The notes below the pieces were generated by a model. That model was not told where the DNA came from, made no database searches, and saw only the letters and a list, made by a program, of their open reading frames with translations. A stretch of DNA of 64,000 nt from Francisella persica ATCC VR-331 (lineage in GTDB: Bacteria; Pseudomonadota; Gammaproteobacteria; Francisellales; Francisellaceae), in assembly GCF_001653955.1 (NCBI RefSeq), contig NZ_CP013022.1, positions 1,364,001-1,428,000 of the forward strand, read 5' to 3'. The translations under genes and the position numbers were made by a program. Below are positions 10,362-20,750 of the stretch, piece after piece (the stretch's first letter is position 1; every line of letters starts with the position of its first letter).

Positions 10362-11687
10362 ATGGCTATAAGTCTTTATCATCAAAACGACTATATAAGG
10401 CAAAATAATAATATTTCAAAAAAGGAAAATTTTTCTGCTTTTAGACGAGATTATGCTCGCGTTGTCCACTCTTCATCTTTTCGTAGATTACAAGCAAAGA
10501 CACAAATCTTCCCAAGCTTTGAAAATGACTTCTTTAGAAATAGGCTAACTCATTCACTTGAGGTTGCACAAATAGCTAAATCTATAGCAGTCAAACTTAA
10601 TGCTGAACATCAACTTAATCTTGATTATGATCTAATAGAAACAGCAGCTCTTTGTCATGATATTGGTCACCCTCCTTTTGGCCATAATGGCGAGGTGGCT
10701 TTGAACAAAAAAATGAGTGGATTCGGTGGATTTGAGAGTAATGCTCAAACTTTAAGATTGATATCACATACTGCAAAGAAAGATATTGATCAAAAGCAAA
10801 CTTTTGGACTAAATTTGACTTATCGGACTCTTGCAGCGACAATAAAATATGAACGCATTATCCCACCTATTGGTAATTTAGGTAAGCTTACTAAAGGCTA
10901 CTATATTGAAGAAGCACACCTAGTAGCGGATATCAAGCAAAAACTTCTCGAACCTTATGGTGTAACTAATATAGATGGTAAATTCAAAACCATTGAATGC
11001 TATATAATGGATGTAGCTGATGATATTGCCTATTCTACCTACGATGTTGAAGATGCTCTTAAGGCAGGTTTCATTGATCCACTATCTATGGCTAGTATTG
11101 ATGATAAGCTTCTTGACAAAGTTTTCAAAGCAATGCCAGATGACTTAGAAATTACTAAGAATGAAATTAGAAGTATTCTGAAAGATATTTTTTCAGATTA
11201 TATAGATTTTACTGCTGATAGCAGAAATATTTATAGAATATCTAAAAATATTGCTAACAATAGCTTATTGCGGACAAAACTAACATCTAAGTTAGTCAAT
11301 AGTTGCATCCAAAACATTAGGCTAGAGCTTAACCGAGATATCCCAATTCTTTCAAGAGTTTATCTAAATAGTCAAGTGCGAAAACAAGTTGAAGTTCTCA
11401 AAAAATATATATTATTTAAGATAATAAAATCACCAAAGTTGAATGTTCTTAGATATCATGGTAGAGAGATAATCTCAGAAATTTTTGATATTCTAATCAG
11501 CTCAACTCCCAATGAGAGCTTACTACCTGATGATATTGGTGTAATATTTTATAACACAGATAATCCTCAAGGCAAAGCTAGAATAATCAGCGACTATATA
11601 TCTTCTATGACTGACCGATATATAATTGAATTTTATAATCAGTCTAAATCTGATCCTTCAGCAACAATTTTTAAGCCTTTTTCATAA
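10362..11687 (+). CDS. dgt: Deoxyguanosinetriphosphate triphosphohydrolase-like protein
   Basis: This 441-residue HD-domain phosphohydrolase would remove triphosphate from dNTPs and so control nucleotide pools. The N-terminus has YARVVHSSSFRRLQAKTQIF, typical of Dgt proteins. The metal-binding HD residues are His64 (THSLEVAQIAK), His99-Asp100 and His103/His108 (ALCHDIGHPPFGHNGE), and the later aspartate lies in MDVADDIAYSTYD. Length fits the family. It follows katG by 105 bp on the same strand, which is enough for its own promoter. No frame damage. Confidence 0.92.
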   Translation: MAISLYHQNDYIRQNNNISKKENFSAFRRDYARVVHSSSFRRLQAKTQIFPSFENDFFRNRLTHSLEVAQIAKSIAVKLNAEHQLNLDYDLIETAALCHDIGHPPFGHNGEVALNKKMSGFGGFESNAQTLRLISHTAKKDIDQKQTFGLNLTYRTLAATIKYERIIPPIGNLGKLTKGYYIEEAHLVADIKQKLLEPYGVTNIDGKFKTIECYIMDVADDIAYSTYDVEDALKAGFIDPLSMASIDDKLLDKVFKAMPDDLEITKNEIRSILKDIFSDYIDFTADSRNIYRISKNIANNSLLRTKLTSKLVNSCIQNIRLELNRDIPILSRVYLNSQVRKQVEVLKKYILFKIIKSPKLNVLRYHGREIISEIFDILISSTPNESLLPDDIGVIFYNTDNPQGKARIISDYISSMTDRYIIEFYNQSKSDPSATIFKPFS

Positions 11688-12143
11688 ACCAACTCCAGCT
11701 ACTATTCCAATAAAAAAACTACTTCAGTAAATACTAAGTATAATGATGCTAATAAATTACTAGTTATGTAATAAGAAATATTGTCAACGCTAGAACTAAT
11801 GCAAAAAAAAACAATAAATAACTTAGGTTATATGCTATACCATACCTATGACACATGTACTATAGCCTAAATAAATTTGTAATAATTATATTGTATGTTA
11901 AGGCAAAAAAATACATATTATAGACACAATATAAAATAGCTATAAGCACTCTATCTAGCTATTATACTTTTATAAAAACATATAATTATGAAGCTGTTGT
12001 TTATCTAAAGCTTCAACAACTATATAAATATCAATAATATTTTTTCTCAAAAATAAATAGTAAAAATTGTTTTACATTTTTACTATTTATTTTGTAAAAC
12101 AAGCATCTATAAAAAACCTATATGCTAACCTAATCTTATATAA
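11688..12143. other. Gene-free AT-rich stretch between dgt and the duplicated block
   Basis: About 455 bp without a recognisable gene or fragment on either strand. It contains one strong inverted repeat (12050-12093) and ends at the left edge of the duplicated block. I recognise no other element in it. Confidence 0.6.
12050..12093. repeat. Perfect 18-bp inverted repeat
   Basis: Arms 12050-12067 and 12076-12093 are exact reverse complements around an 8-nt loop. A GTTTTAC in the loop also has its complement GTAAAAC at 12094-12100, so an alternative fold exists. It lies about 50 bp before the duplication edge. It could be a terminator or the remnant of a mobile element end. Confidence 0.75.
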
Positions 12144-12488
12144 AGAAATCAGTATTTAGACAAAGATAATGCTATAAATAGTGTTTGCGAATATGTAGAG
12201 CAAAAAAAACTTGTACTTCTAAATCACGGCGTGGCAAAAGAAAATATTTTCTTTGATGTTGGCTTTGGTTTTGGCAAAAAATCAGATACTGCTAATTACT
12301 TGTTAGAAAATATAGTTAAAATTAAACAAAAACTAGACCTCAAAGCATTGGTTGGTCACTCACGCAAACCATCAGTTTTAAGTTTAGACAAAGATAGTAA
12401 TCTAGCAACCTTAGATCGTGATACAAGAGAGCTTTCACGAAAGTTAGAAAAATTAGCTATTGAAATTATAAGAGTACATAAAATTTAA
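12144..12488 (+). pseudogene. folP: folP 3' fragment (dihydropteroate synthase C-terminus)
   Basis: This is the last 114 codons or so of the folKP gene, identical to 40596-40940. A GTG at 12231 could start an 85-residue peptide that has the ENIFFDVGFGFGK and VGHSRKPS parts of dihydropteroate synthase. The pterin-binding first half and the whole HPPK domain are missing, so it cannot be active. It was carried along with bioJ. Confidence 0.93.
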
Positions 12489-12500
12489 TAAGGAAATACA

Positions 12501-13421
12501 ATGCCATTTCATCCAAGTTTAGCAGCATTATTAGATACCCCTGAAATCAGAAGAATCAAAAAGCTTAATTTAACAGAGCAGCGTGAAATTTTTACCAATA
12601 TTTCTATCGAACAGATTAAACGTTTACAGCGTCCTAATATTATTGAAGAAGATATCAAACTAGATAATAATACTGTCTTGAGGCATTACCAACCTAAGAA
12701 AGCTAGTGATAAAGCTGTACTTTTTATCCATGGTGGTGGGTGGTGTTTAGGTTCGATAAATACTTATGATCATGTGTGTAGATATCTATGTGATCAAGGT
12801 AATTTGAATATCTTCTCGCTAGAATATGGCTTAGCTCCTGAACAAAAATATCCAGTAGCAGTTGAGCATGCTTTATATGCTTATGACTGGTTATATCAAA
12901 ATAATAACAAGTTAAATATAGTAACTGAAAATATTTTTGTTATGGGTGATAGTGCTGGAGGCAATCTTGTAAGTATAATCTGTCATGAACGCCAAGAGAA
13001 TGTACCTAAAGCTCAAATTTTAGTCTACCCTGCTGTTGATATGTATACTAAGTATGATAGTAATAAAAAGTTTGATGAATATAAGTACCACTTAACTATG
13101 GAGTGGTGTGAAATGTTTCTTAAGGCTTATTTAGGGGATGAAATCTTATCAGAACCTAAAAAACTTAGACAGCCAAGTGTTTCACCACTATTTTATCAAG
13201 CAACTAAGCAACCTGATACATTAATTATAGCAGCTACTCATGATATCTTAATAGATGGTATCTATGCTTATGAGAAAAAACTCAAACTGCAAGGAACTCT
13301 AGTAGAAACTCATTACGATGATGAAATGTTCCATGGTTTTATGGGTATACTAGGCATAACTCCACTTGAAAACCCTAAAATAGCTTTAGATAAGGTAATT
13401 AAATTTATCAATCAAAGATAA
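12501..13421 (+). CDS. bioJ: BioJ, pimeloyl-ACP methyl ester esterase, second copy
   Basis: This 306-residue alpha/beta hydrolase of the hormone-sensitive-lipase type is identical to the protein at 40953-41873. The oxyanion-hole motif is HGGGWCLGS (77-85). The catalytic triad is Ser151 in GDSAGGN, Asp248 in ATHDILIDG and His278 in MFHGFMG, which matches the residues I recall as published for Francisella novicida BioJ. BioJ frees pimeloyl-ACP from its methyl ester and so ends the BioC-dependent first stage of biotin synthesis. The full gene and its ribosome site (AAGGAAATACAATG) were copied, but the operon promoter was not. Expression therefore depends on a promoter in 11.7-12.5 kb or on read-through from dgt. 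Confidence 0.9.
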   Translation: MPFHPSLAALLDTPEIRRIKKLNLTEQREIFTNISIEQIKRLQRPNIIEEDIKLDNNTVLRHYQPKKASDKAVLFIHGGGWCLGSINTYDHVCRYLCDQGNLNIFSLEYGLAPEQKYPVAVEHALYAYDWLYQNNNKLNIVTENIFVMGDSAGGNLVSIICHERQENVPKAQILVYPAVDMYTKYDSNKKFDEYKYHLTMEWCEMFLKAYLGDEILSEPKKLRQPSVSPLFYQATKQPDTLIIAATHDILIDGIYAYEKKLKLQGTLVETHYDDEMFHGFMGILGITPLENPKIALDKVIKFINQR

Positions 13422-13438
13422 AAATACTATTATAAATT

Positions 13439-13867
13439 ATGACTCCAATTTTTAAAACAGATAAAAAATCTGGTGAAAGGTCAGAACAACTTATTAAAAG
13501 ATTTAATGAACTACCTGCTTTTGTAGCAACTGGTGGCGAGATAGTTTTTGTATCAGATGACTTTCTTGAAGTACATCTAAAGTTTAATCTGACAGATAAT
13601 ACTAAAAACTATTATGGTACCGGCTTTGGTGGAGCAATATATTCTTCATTAGATCCAATCTACCCATTACAATTATATAATATTCTTGGTGATGATTATG
13701 TTGTCTGGGATTTATCAGCAAATATTGACTATCTTAAGCCCATTACCGATCATGTCTATGCAAGGTTTCTATTATCACAACAAACTATCACTAAAATAAA
13801 GCAAGATGTACTAGCCATTATTTCTATAGTATATCTTGTACCTTTTTCTAGATTAGTTATGACATAA
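13439..13867 (+). pseudogene. Truncated hotdog thioesterase with foreign tail
   Basis: The first 123-124 codons are identical to the intact gene at 41891. At 13810 the duplication ends and the frame runs into unrelated DNA, adding about 18 new residues, mostly hydrophobic, before a stop. The product would be 142 residues instead of 166 and lacks the native C-terminal strand. A truncated domain may fold poorly, so I class it as a likely pseudogene, though it could be translated. Confidence 0.8.
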
Positions 13868-13879
13868 TTTAGGCTAGTA

Positions 13880-14490
13880 ATATTTTCAGCCATCAACATT
13901 ACTATTAACTATTACTATATATGAGAACCATCTAATTCTAGCTTATTCCAAGATACTGCAGCAAAGTTTTCTGTAATAGATACACTGATTGCATCTAACA
14001 CATAAACATTAGCAACGCATTGATTAATGACTTGTTATGATTAGTAGAGTTATTACCTGCTTTACTTTTAATATTCTACACCAATACAATACATCATCAT
14101 AAATTACAAATAATTTGGCTGATGGACTATATAAATGCCAAGGACTGCATAGCAATTTTACCATACTTTGCTAGTTTGATGCTAACTGTTCAAACATTGG
14201 AGCTATTGTAACACCATTGTTAGTCTAACCACCAATGATAAGAATGCTTTTAGATAAGGATATTTTTTAGCTTCTCTTGATGCCACTAATAGCTCCATGA
14301 ATCAGCTGAGCATCTAGTGTTTTAATATTACCAGTATTCTTATCAAAACCAATAAATGCGTAGATTATAGTATTTAATTTATCATATTTGAAATCATATG
14401 GATTGTAATTATGTCCCAAGCTACCCATTCCTGGAGTTTTGGATCTTCACGAACATTATCTGCACATGGTCTTTAAATTTCTAGTAATTA
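13880..14490 (-). pseudogene. GH18 chitinase fragment (chiA locus)
   Basis: Minus-strand reading from about 14480 gives the N-terminal part of a family 18 glycoside hydrolase: NYNPYDFKYDKLNTIIYAF, then FDKNTGNIKTLDAQLIHGAI, then an SIGGW-like strand reading ILIIGG-TNNGVTIAPMFEQL. A later piece reads NVYVLDAISVSITENFAAV and SWNKLELDGSH in a changed frame. The catalytic DxxDxDxE region is not seen, so most of the barrel is deleted. In Francisella, as I recall, a chitinase gene sits beside kbl, which supports the call. Chitin use from this locus is lost. Confidence 0.65.
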
Positions 14491-14680
14491 CATCCAAACT
14501 TTTAATAAATTATCAAAAAATAACAAGTCTTAGTAAATTAATACTTATATAAACTTATTATATATATAAATAAATTTTAATTAATAAATAATTAATTTTA
14601 TTAAAAAATTTTTCCAATAAAAGAATACAAAGTATTCTTTTTTATAATTTCGATATCAAATAGTTTCAAAAACTAACTAC

Positions 14681-14697
14681 ATTAGATATTATCTAAT
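14681..14697. promoter_or_regulatory. 17-bp palindrome upstream of kbl
   Basis: ATTAGATA-T-TATCTAAT is a perfect palindrome 50 bp before the kbl start. It is followed by a partial repeat (GATAAATCTAATTTAG). Such a site could be the operator of a regulator of the threonine operon, but no regulator gene is nearby. Confidence 0.45.
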
Positions 14698-14746
14698 ATA
14701 GATAAATCTAATTTAGTTATAGTTCAAAGCTTAAAAGAGGTAAAAA

Positions 14747-15943
14747 ATGAATAAAAGTTTCTACACAAATATTAGTGATAAGATACAAGAAATTAAACAA
14801 TCAGGTACTTATAAAAGCGAAAAAATTATAGTAACACCTCAAGAACCTATAATTAGTTTAGAAAATGGCAAAACTTTAATTAATTTCTGTGCTAATAACT
14901 ATCTTGGTTTTGCAAATAATCCTGAAATAGTTGCTTATGCTAAAGAGCATATTGAAGAATGTGGTTATGGTATGGCTTCAGTAAGATTTATTTGTGGTAC
15001 TAACAGTGTCCATAAACAACTAGAAAGAGAGTTAAGCGATTTTTTTGGGTTCGAAGATACAATTTTATACCCTTCGTGTTTTGATGCAAATGTTGGACTT
15101 TTTGAAACACTACTTACAAAAGATGATGCTATTATCAGTGACTCTCTTAATCATGCTAGTATTATTGATGGTATTAGGCTTTGCAAAGCAATGAGATTTA
15201 AATATAACAATAATGATATGCAAGATCTTGAAACAAAACTAATAGAGGCTGATAAAGTTGGTGCAAGATTTAAGATGATCGCTACAGATGGCGTATTCTC
15301 TATGGATGGTATTATTGCTGATCTTAAATCAATCTGTGACTTAGCTGACAAGTATAATGCTATTGTTATGGTTGATGATTCTCATGCCGCTACTTTTGTT
15401 GGCAAACATGGTAAAGGATCTATCGAACATTGTAATGTAATTGGTAGAATAGATATTTTAACAGGCACTTTAGGCAAAGGTTTAGGAGGTGCTTCTGGCG
15501 GTTATATCTGTGCTAAAAGAGAAGTAGTAGATTTACTTAAGAATCTTTCTAGACCATATCTTTTCTCAAATTCACTTGCGCCAATAATTGCCAAAACTTC
15601 TATAAAAGCATTAGAAATTACTAAAAGCTCTAATAAACTAAGAGAACAATTACAAGCTAACCAACAAAGATTCAGATCTAAAATGACTGCTGCAGGATTT
15701 GATTTGATTCCAGGCGAGCACCCTATTATTCCTGTAATGATCTATAATGAGAAAAAAGCTGTAGAATTTGCTGAAAAACTCCTAGATTATGGAATCTATG
15801 TAATTGCTTTCTCATATCCAGTAGTGCCTAAGGGCAAGGCAAGAATTAGAACACAAATGTCAGCTGCTCACAATTTTGAGCAAATTGACAAAGCTGTTGA
15901 TGGCTTTACAAAAGCTGCAAAAGAGTTAGGTATTATTCAGTAA
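14747..15943 (+). CDS. kbl: 2-amino-3-ketobutyrate CoA ligase (glycine C-acetyltransferase)
   Basis: This 398-residue PLP enzyme is of the alpha-oxoamine synthase family. It splits 2-amino-3-ketobutyrate with CoA into glycine and acetyl-CoA, the second step of threonine degradation. Family marks are [14 protein letters not shown] near residue 47, [28 protein letters not shown] with the PLP-contacting Asp/His, and the Schiff-base Lys244 in [10 protein letters not shown], the same number as in E. coli. An AGAGG ribosome site precedes the ATG. It is followed by tdh after 23 bp and a transporter, forming one operon. Confidence 0.96.
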   Translation: MNKSFYTNISDKIQEIKQSGTYKSEKIIVTPQEPIISLENGKTLINFCANNYLGFANNPEIVAYAKEHIEECGYGMASVRFICGTNSVHKQLERELSDFFGFEDTILYPSCFDANVGLFETLLTKDDAIISDSLNHASIIDGIRLCKAMRFKYNNNDMQDLETKLIEADKVGARFKMIATDGVFSMDGIIADLKSICDLADKYNAIVMVDDSHAATFVGKHGKGSIEHCNVIGRIDILTGTLGKGLGGASGGYICAKREVVDLLKNLSRPYLFSNSLAPIIAKTSIKALEITKSSNKLREQLQANQQRFRSKMTAAGFDLIPGEHPIIPVMIYNEKKAVEFAEKLLDYGIYVIAFSYPVVPKGKARIRTQMSAAHNFEQIDKAVDGFTKAAKELGIIQ

Positions 15944-15966
15944 TATTCAATCATAGGAATCTAACA

Positions 15967-17022
15967 ATGAAAGCATTAGCTAAATTAAAAAAACAACCAG
16001 GTATATGGATGATTAATGATGCCCCAATTCCTAAGTATAATCATAATGAGGTTCTAATTAAAATTAAAAAAACTGCAATTTGTGGTACAGATCTACATAT
16101 TTACAACTGGGACAAATGGTCACAACAAACCATACCAGTACCGATGATTACCGGACATGAATTCGCTGGTAAAGTCGTAGCCAAAGGAGATAGTGTCACA
16201 AGTGTGGATATTGGAGATAGAGTATCAGGTGAAGGACATCTTGTATGTGGACAATGTCGTAATTGTAGAGCGGGCAAGCGCCATCTTTGTAGAAAAACTA
16301 TAGGTATAGGTATAAATGTTCAAGGAGCTTTTGCAGAATATTTAGCTATGCCAGCAGTTAACGTATTTAAAATTCCTGATTCTATTAGTGATGATATCGC
16401 TAGTATCTTTGATCCTCTTGGTAATGCTATTCATACTGCTCTATCTTTTAATTTAACAGGGGAAGATATATTAATAACTGGAGCTGGACCTATAGGTCTT
16501 ATGGCTGTTAAGATAGCAAGGTTCTGTGGTGCGCGTAGAATAGTTATCACCGATATTAATGAATATCGCCTACAAATGGCTAAAGGTTTTGGTGCAACTG
16601 TAGCTTTAAATGTCGCACCATTTAATAATCAACAAGACTTAGTCAAAGAAATGCGTAGAGTAATGTCTGATATAGGCATGACAGAGGGATTTGATGTTGG
16701 CCTGGAAATGTCTGGTAATAATTCTGCAATTTCGATGATGCTTAATGTTATGAATCATGGTAGCAAGCTATCTTTATTAGGTATAGCGGCAGGCGATGTT
16801 ACTGTTGATTGGGGAGCAATATTATTTAAAGGTCTAACTCTTAAAGGTATATATGGTAGAGAAATGTTTGAAACATGGTACTTAATGTCAAGTATGCTTC
16901 AAGCTGGTATGGATATGAACCATATCATCACACATAGACTTCATATTAATGAATTTCAAAAAGGATTTGAGATAATGAAAAGTGGTCAGTGTGGTAAAGT
17001 AATACTAGATTGGAGTAGCTAG
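15967..17022 (+). CDS. tdh: L-threonine 3-dehydrogenase
   Basis: This 351-residue zinc alcohol dehydrogenase family member oxidises L-threonine to 2-amino-3-ketobutyrate with NAD, giving the substrate for Kbl. The catalytic zinc ligands are Cys39 and His64-Glu65 (TGHEFAG). The structural zinc site is Cys94, Cys97, Cys100 and Cys108 in the CGQCRNC cluster. The Rossmann motif [11 protein letters not shown] lies near residue 170. It lies between kbl and the threonine/serine transporter, one base away from the latter, so translation is probably coupled. Confidence 0.96.
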   Translation: MKALAKLKKQPGIWMINDAPIPKYNHNEVLIKIKKTAICGTDLHIYNWDKWSQQTIPVPMITGHEFAGKVVAKGDSVTSVDIGDRVSGEGHLVCGQCRNCRAGKRHLCRKTIGIGINVQGAFAEYLAMPAVNVFKIPDSISDDIASIFDPLGNAIHTALSFNLTGEDILITGAGPIGLMAVKIARFCGARRIVITDINEYRLQMAKGFGATVALNVAPFNNQQDLVKEMRRVMSDIGMTEGFDVGLEMSGNNSAISMMLNVMNHGSKLSLLGIAAGDVTVDWGAILFKGLTLKGIYGREMFETWYLMSSMLQAGMDMNHIITHRLHINEFQKGFEIMKSGQCGKVILDWSS

Positions 17023-17023
17023 G

Positions 17024-18286
17024 ATGAAAACACTAGATTACTCAAATACTACAAAAGTTGATATTCAATGGGTATTCACTTTGTTTGGTACAGCAGTAGG
17101 TGCAGGATTACTTTACCTCCCTATCCAAGCTGGAGATAGTGGTCTTTGGGCTTTGGTAACAGTACTTATTTTTGCTTTACCTTTGACATATTACTCACAT
17201 AAAAGTATGTCAAATATAGTGCTTTGTACAGATAATGGCGGTATTACAGATGTATTTACCCATAATCTTGGTAAATTCTTTGGTTTGACTTGTGTAATGC
17301 TATATTTCTTTGCAATATTCCTAAATATGCCAATGTATTCTATCGGCCTAAATAGTGAATTAAGTAATTTTCTTTTAAATTATAATATTGTAAAAATTAA
17401 TTTATCTAGACATATATGGTTTAGCTTTAGCATTCTAGCTGTTTTATTAATAATAGTTTCTTTAGGTATCAATATAATTCTAAAGTTTATGCAGCTTATA
17501 GTTATATTCTTAATTATATTAGTAATAACATTATCTATATATATAATACCTTATTGGAACTTTGAGTTTATAACTTATAGTCATTTTGATGCTGTTGGTT
17601 ATATCACAGGTGTATTAATGGTATTACCAATTTTGATATTATCGATGAATCATTCGCCTATTATCTCCAGTCTAGTAATTTTTTATCGTGACTATGTAAA
17701 AGTTGAGCGCTCACGAGAAAAATACAAAGTTTATAAAATACTTAGGATTAATGCGCTAATTCTTTTTATATTTGTACTACTTTTTGTGACATCTTGCTTA
17801 CTTAGCACTACTATATCAGACCTTAATAGAGCTAATGCAAATAATCTATCAATAGTAACACTGATACAAGAGCAGCATTCAGGTGCTTTATTGAATATTT
17901 TAGCACCTATGATAGTTTTTACCGCTATTATTAGTTCATTTATAGGCTGTTACATAGGTTCAAAAGAAGCTTTGAAATATCTATTTAAATATTTCTTTAG
18001 AAATATCTATAAAATTGAAGTTTCTGATTCAATAATAAATAAAATCAGTGTTGGACTAATATTCATAGTTTTATGGATATGTACAATATGTAATTTTAAA
18101 ATCCTTAATATTATAGGTATACTAGTTGCGCCTACGGTGGCTTTTTTACTATATGTTTTGCCTATAATAATAATTTATAAAAATATTCAATGCAAAGACT
18201 ATAGACACGTAGTATTAGACTCTATCTTATTTATAATGGGGTTAGTAATTATATTTGGTTATGTAATAGGTTTACTTTTAAAATAA
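17024..18286 (+). CDS. Threonine/serine proton symporter (HAAAP family)
   Basis: This 420-residue inner-membrane protein has about 11 hydrophobic helices and the N-terminal FTLFGTAVGAGLLYLPIQAG motif of the hydroxy/aromatic amino acid permease family (SdaC/TdcC type). Its start codon follows the tdh stop by one base, which argues that it imports threonine to feed Tdh and Kbl. Serine is an equally possible substrate. The convergent ispD gene ends only 4 bp after its stop, leaving no room for a separate terminator. Confidence 0.85.
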   Translation: MKTLDYSNTTKVDIQWVFTLFGTAVGAGLLYLPIQAGDSGLWALVTVLIFALPLTYYSHKSMSNIVLCTDNGGITDVFTHNLGKFFGLTCVMLYFFAIFLNMPMYSIGLNSELSNFLLNYNIVKINLSRHIWFSFSILAVLLIIVSLGINIILKFMQLIVIFLIILVITLSIYIIPYWNFEFITYSHFDAVGYITGVLMVLPILILSMNHSPIISSLVIFYRDYVKVERSREKYKVYKILRINALILFIFVLLFVTSCLLSTTISDLNRANANNLSIVTLIQEQHSGALLNILAPMIVFTAIISSFIGCYIGSKEALKYLFKYFFRNIYKIEVSDSIINKISVGLIFIVLWICTICNFKILNIIGILVAPTVAFLLYVLPIIIIYKNIQCKDYRHVVLDSILFIMGLVIIFGYVIGLLLK

Positions 18287-18290
18287 GTTC

Positions 18291-18983
18291 TTAGCTTAGC
18301 TGCCAATTAGCATATTCTAAATCATCTTTAGTTGTAATCTTGATATTTTTTTTTGAGCATTCAACAACAATTGGATTTATACCAAATATTTCTAAAGCTG
18401 ATGCTTCATCAGTTACTTTATCAACTAAATTATTTGAGTAGCAAAAATCAAAAGCTTTCTCTAATTGCCCAAGCCTAGATAATTGTGGTGTTTGAGCAAG
18501 CCAAATATTATTACGATCAAGTGTTTTGATAACTACATTCTTTATAGTAACTTGCTTAACTGTCTCAAACGCTCTTACTGCTAAGATACCTGCTTGTGAA
18601 TATGATAGCTTAGTTTGCTGATATAAATCGATAATGCTATCAATATTAACACAAGGTCTAGCAGCATCATGTACAAAAACCCAGTCATCTTTTTTACGCT
18701 CATCGATAGCCTTAAGAGTATTATAAACACTATTAAACCTAGTTGCACCACCACTACAAAATACTATTTTGTCACAATTATGATATAACGAATCACTCCA
18801 AAAATTATCACTTGCAGAAATTGCCACAAAGATTTTATCAAACAAAGAATTATCAATAAACTTTGCTAAAGTATTATCAAGGATAGTCCTGCCATTACTA
18901 AGTTTATAGTATTGTTTAGGAATACCTAACTGCATTCTAGTACCTATTCCAGCTGCTGTAATAATTACATATTTATTTGACAC
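18291..18983 (-). CDS. ispD: 2-C-methyl-D-erythritol 4-phosphate cytidylyltransferase
   Basis: This 230-residue nucleotidyltransferase joins CTP to methylerythritol phosphate in the non-mevalonate isoprenoid pathway. The N-terminal ITAAGIGTRMQLGIPKQYY is the nucleotide-binding loop, VHDAARPCV holds the metal aspartate, and TVKQV and AQTPQLSRL follow as in other IspD proteins. Its start overlaps the end of ftsB by 11 bp. The order eno-ftsB-ispD is common in gammaproteobacteria. The frame is complete. Confidence 0.95.
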   Translation of the reverse strand: MSNKYVIITAAGIGTRMQLGIPKQYYKLSNGRTILDNTLAKFIDNSLFDKIFVAISASDNFWSDSLYHNCDKIVFCSGGATRFNSVYNTLKAIDERKKDDWVFVHDAARPCVNIDSIIDLYQQTKLSYSQAGILAVRAFETVKQVTIKNVVIKTLDRNNIWLAQTPQLSRLGQLEKAFDFCYSNNLVDKVTDEASALEIFGINPIVVECSKKNIKITTKDDLEYANWQLS

Positions 18984-19263
18984 TATAAAAAACCTCTCCT
19001 TGCTTGATTAGTCCCATATTCTCACGAGCCAAGCTTTCAAGCACCTCACTATTTTGACGTAATGAAACTACTTCAGAATATAATTGTGCATTAGTATGAA
19101 ATTTATGCTTAACTTCTTTTTGTTGACTAGCTACAGATTTCTTTAGTGCTAGATACTTGATAAGACCTGTATTGCTAAACCACAGATCATATTGCAATGT
19201 AGCTATTAGTAATAAAACTACAGAAATAAAAATATAAAAAAAAGAATTAGATTTGATATCCAT
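18973..19263 (-). CDS. ftsB: Cell division protein FtsB
   Basis: This 96-residue bitopic membrane protein has one hydrophobic helix at about residues 8-25. A short linker follows, then a coiled coil with heptad-like spacing (KYLALKKSVASQQKEV, HFTNAQLYSEV-type) and the ESLARENMGLIKQGE end typical of FtsB/DivIC. FtsB joins FtsL and FtsQ in the divisome. It lies 7 bp after eno and overlaps ispD, the usual gammaproteobacterial arrangement, which supports the call despite low sequence conservation. Confidence 0.88.
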   Translation of the reverse strand: MDIKSNSFFYIFISVVLLLIATLQYDLWFSNTGLIKYLALKKSVASQQKEVKHKFHTNAQLYSEVVSLRQNSEVLESLARENMGLIKQGEVFYSVK

Positions 19264-19270
19264 GAAATAA

Positions 19271-20686
<1,416 letters not shown>

Positions 20687-20750
20687 TTAAAAACTTTACA
20701 ATTATAAGCTAGCTATGTATGCTTTGCAATTTAATATACTTATTTAAATA

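Larger units (their letters stand above)
12144..13809 (+). repeat. 1,666-bp duplicated block, displaced copy
   Basis: This stretch matches 40596-42261 at a constant offset of 28,452, with no difference that I found. It starts inside folP and ends inside the thioesterase gene. The sequence diverges abruptly on both sides: preceding base A here against T in the other copy, following base A here against G. This copy lacks the operon context, so it is the daughter copy. No insertion sequence flanks it. Confidence 0.95.

Noticed and set aside
12068..12143. Promoter for the displaced bioJ copy
   Set aside because: TTGTTT- and TATATAA-like sequences occur, but spacing is poor and the AT content makes chance matches likely.
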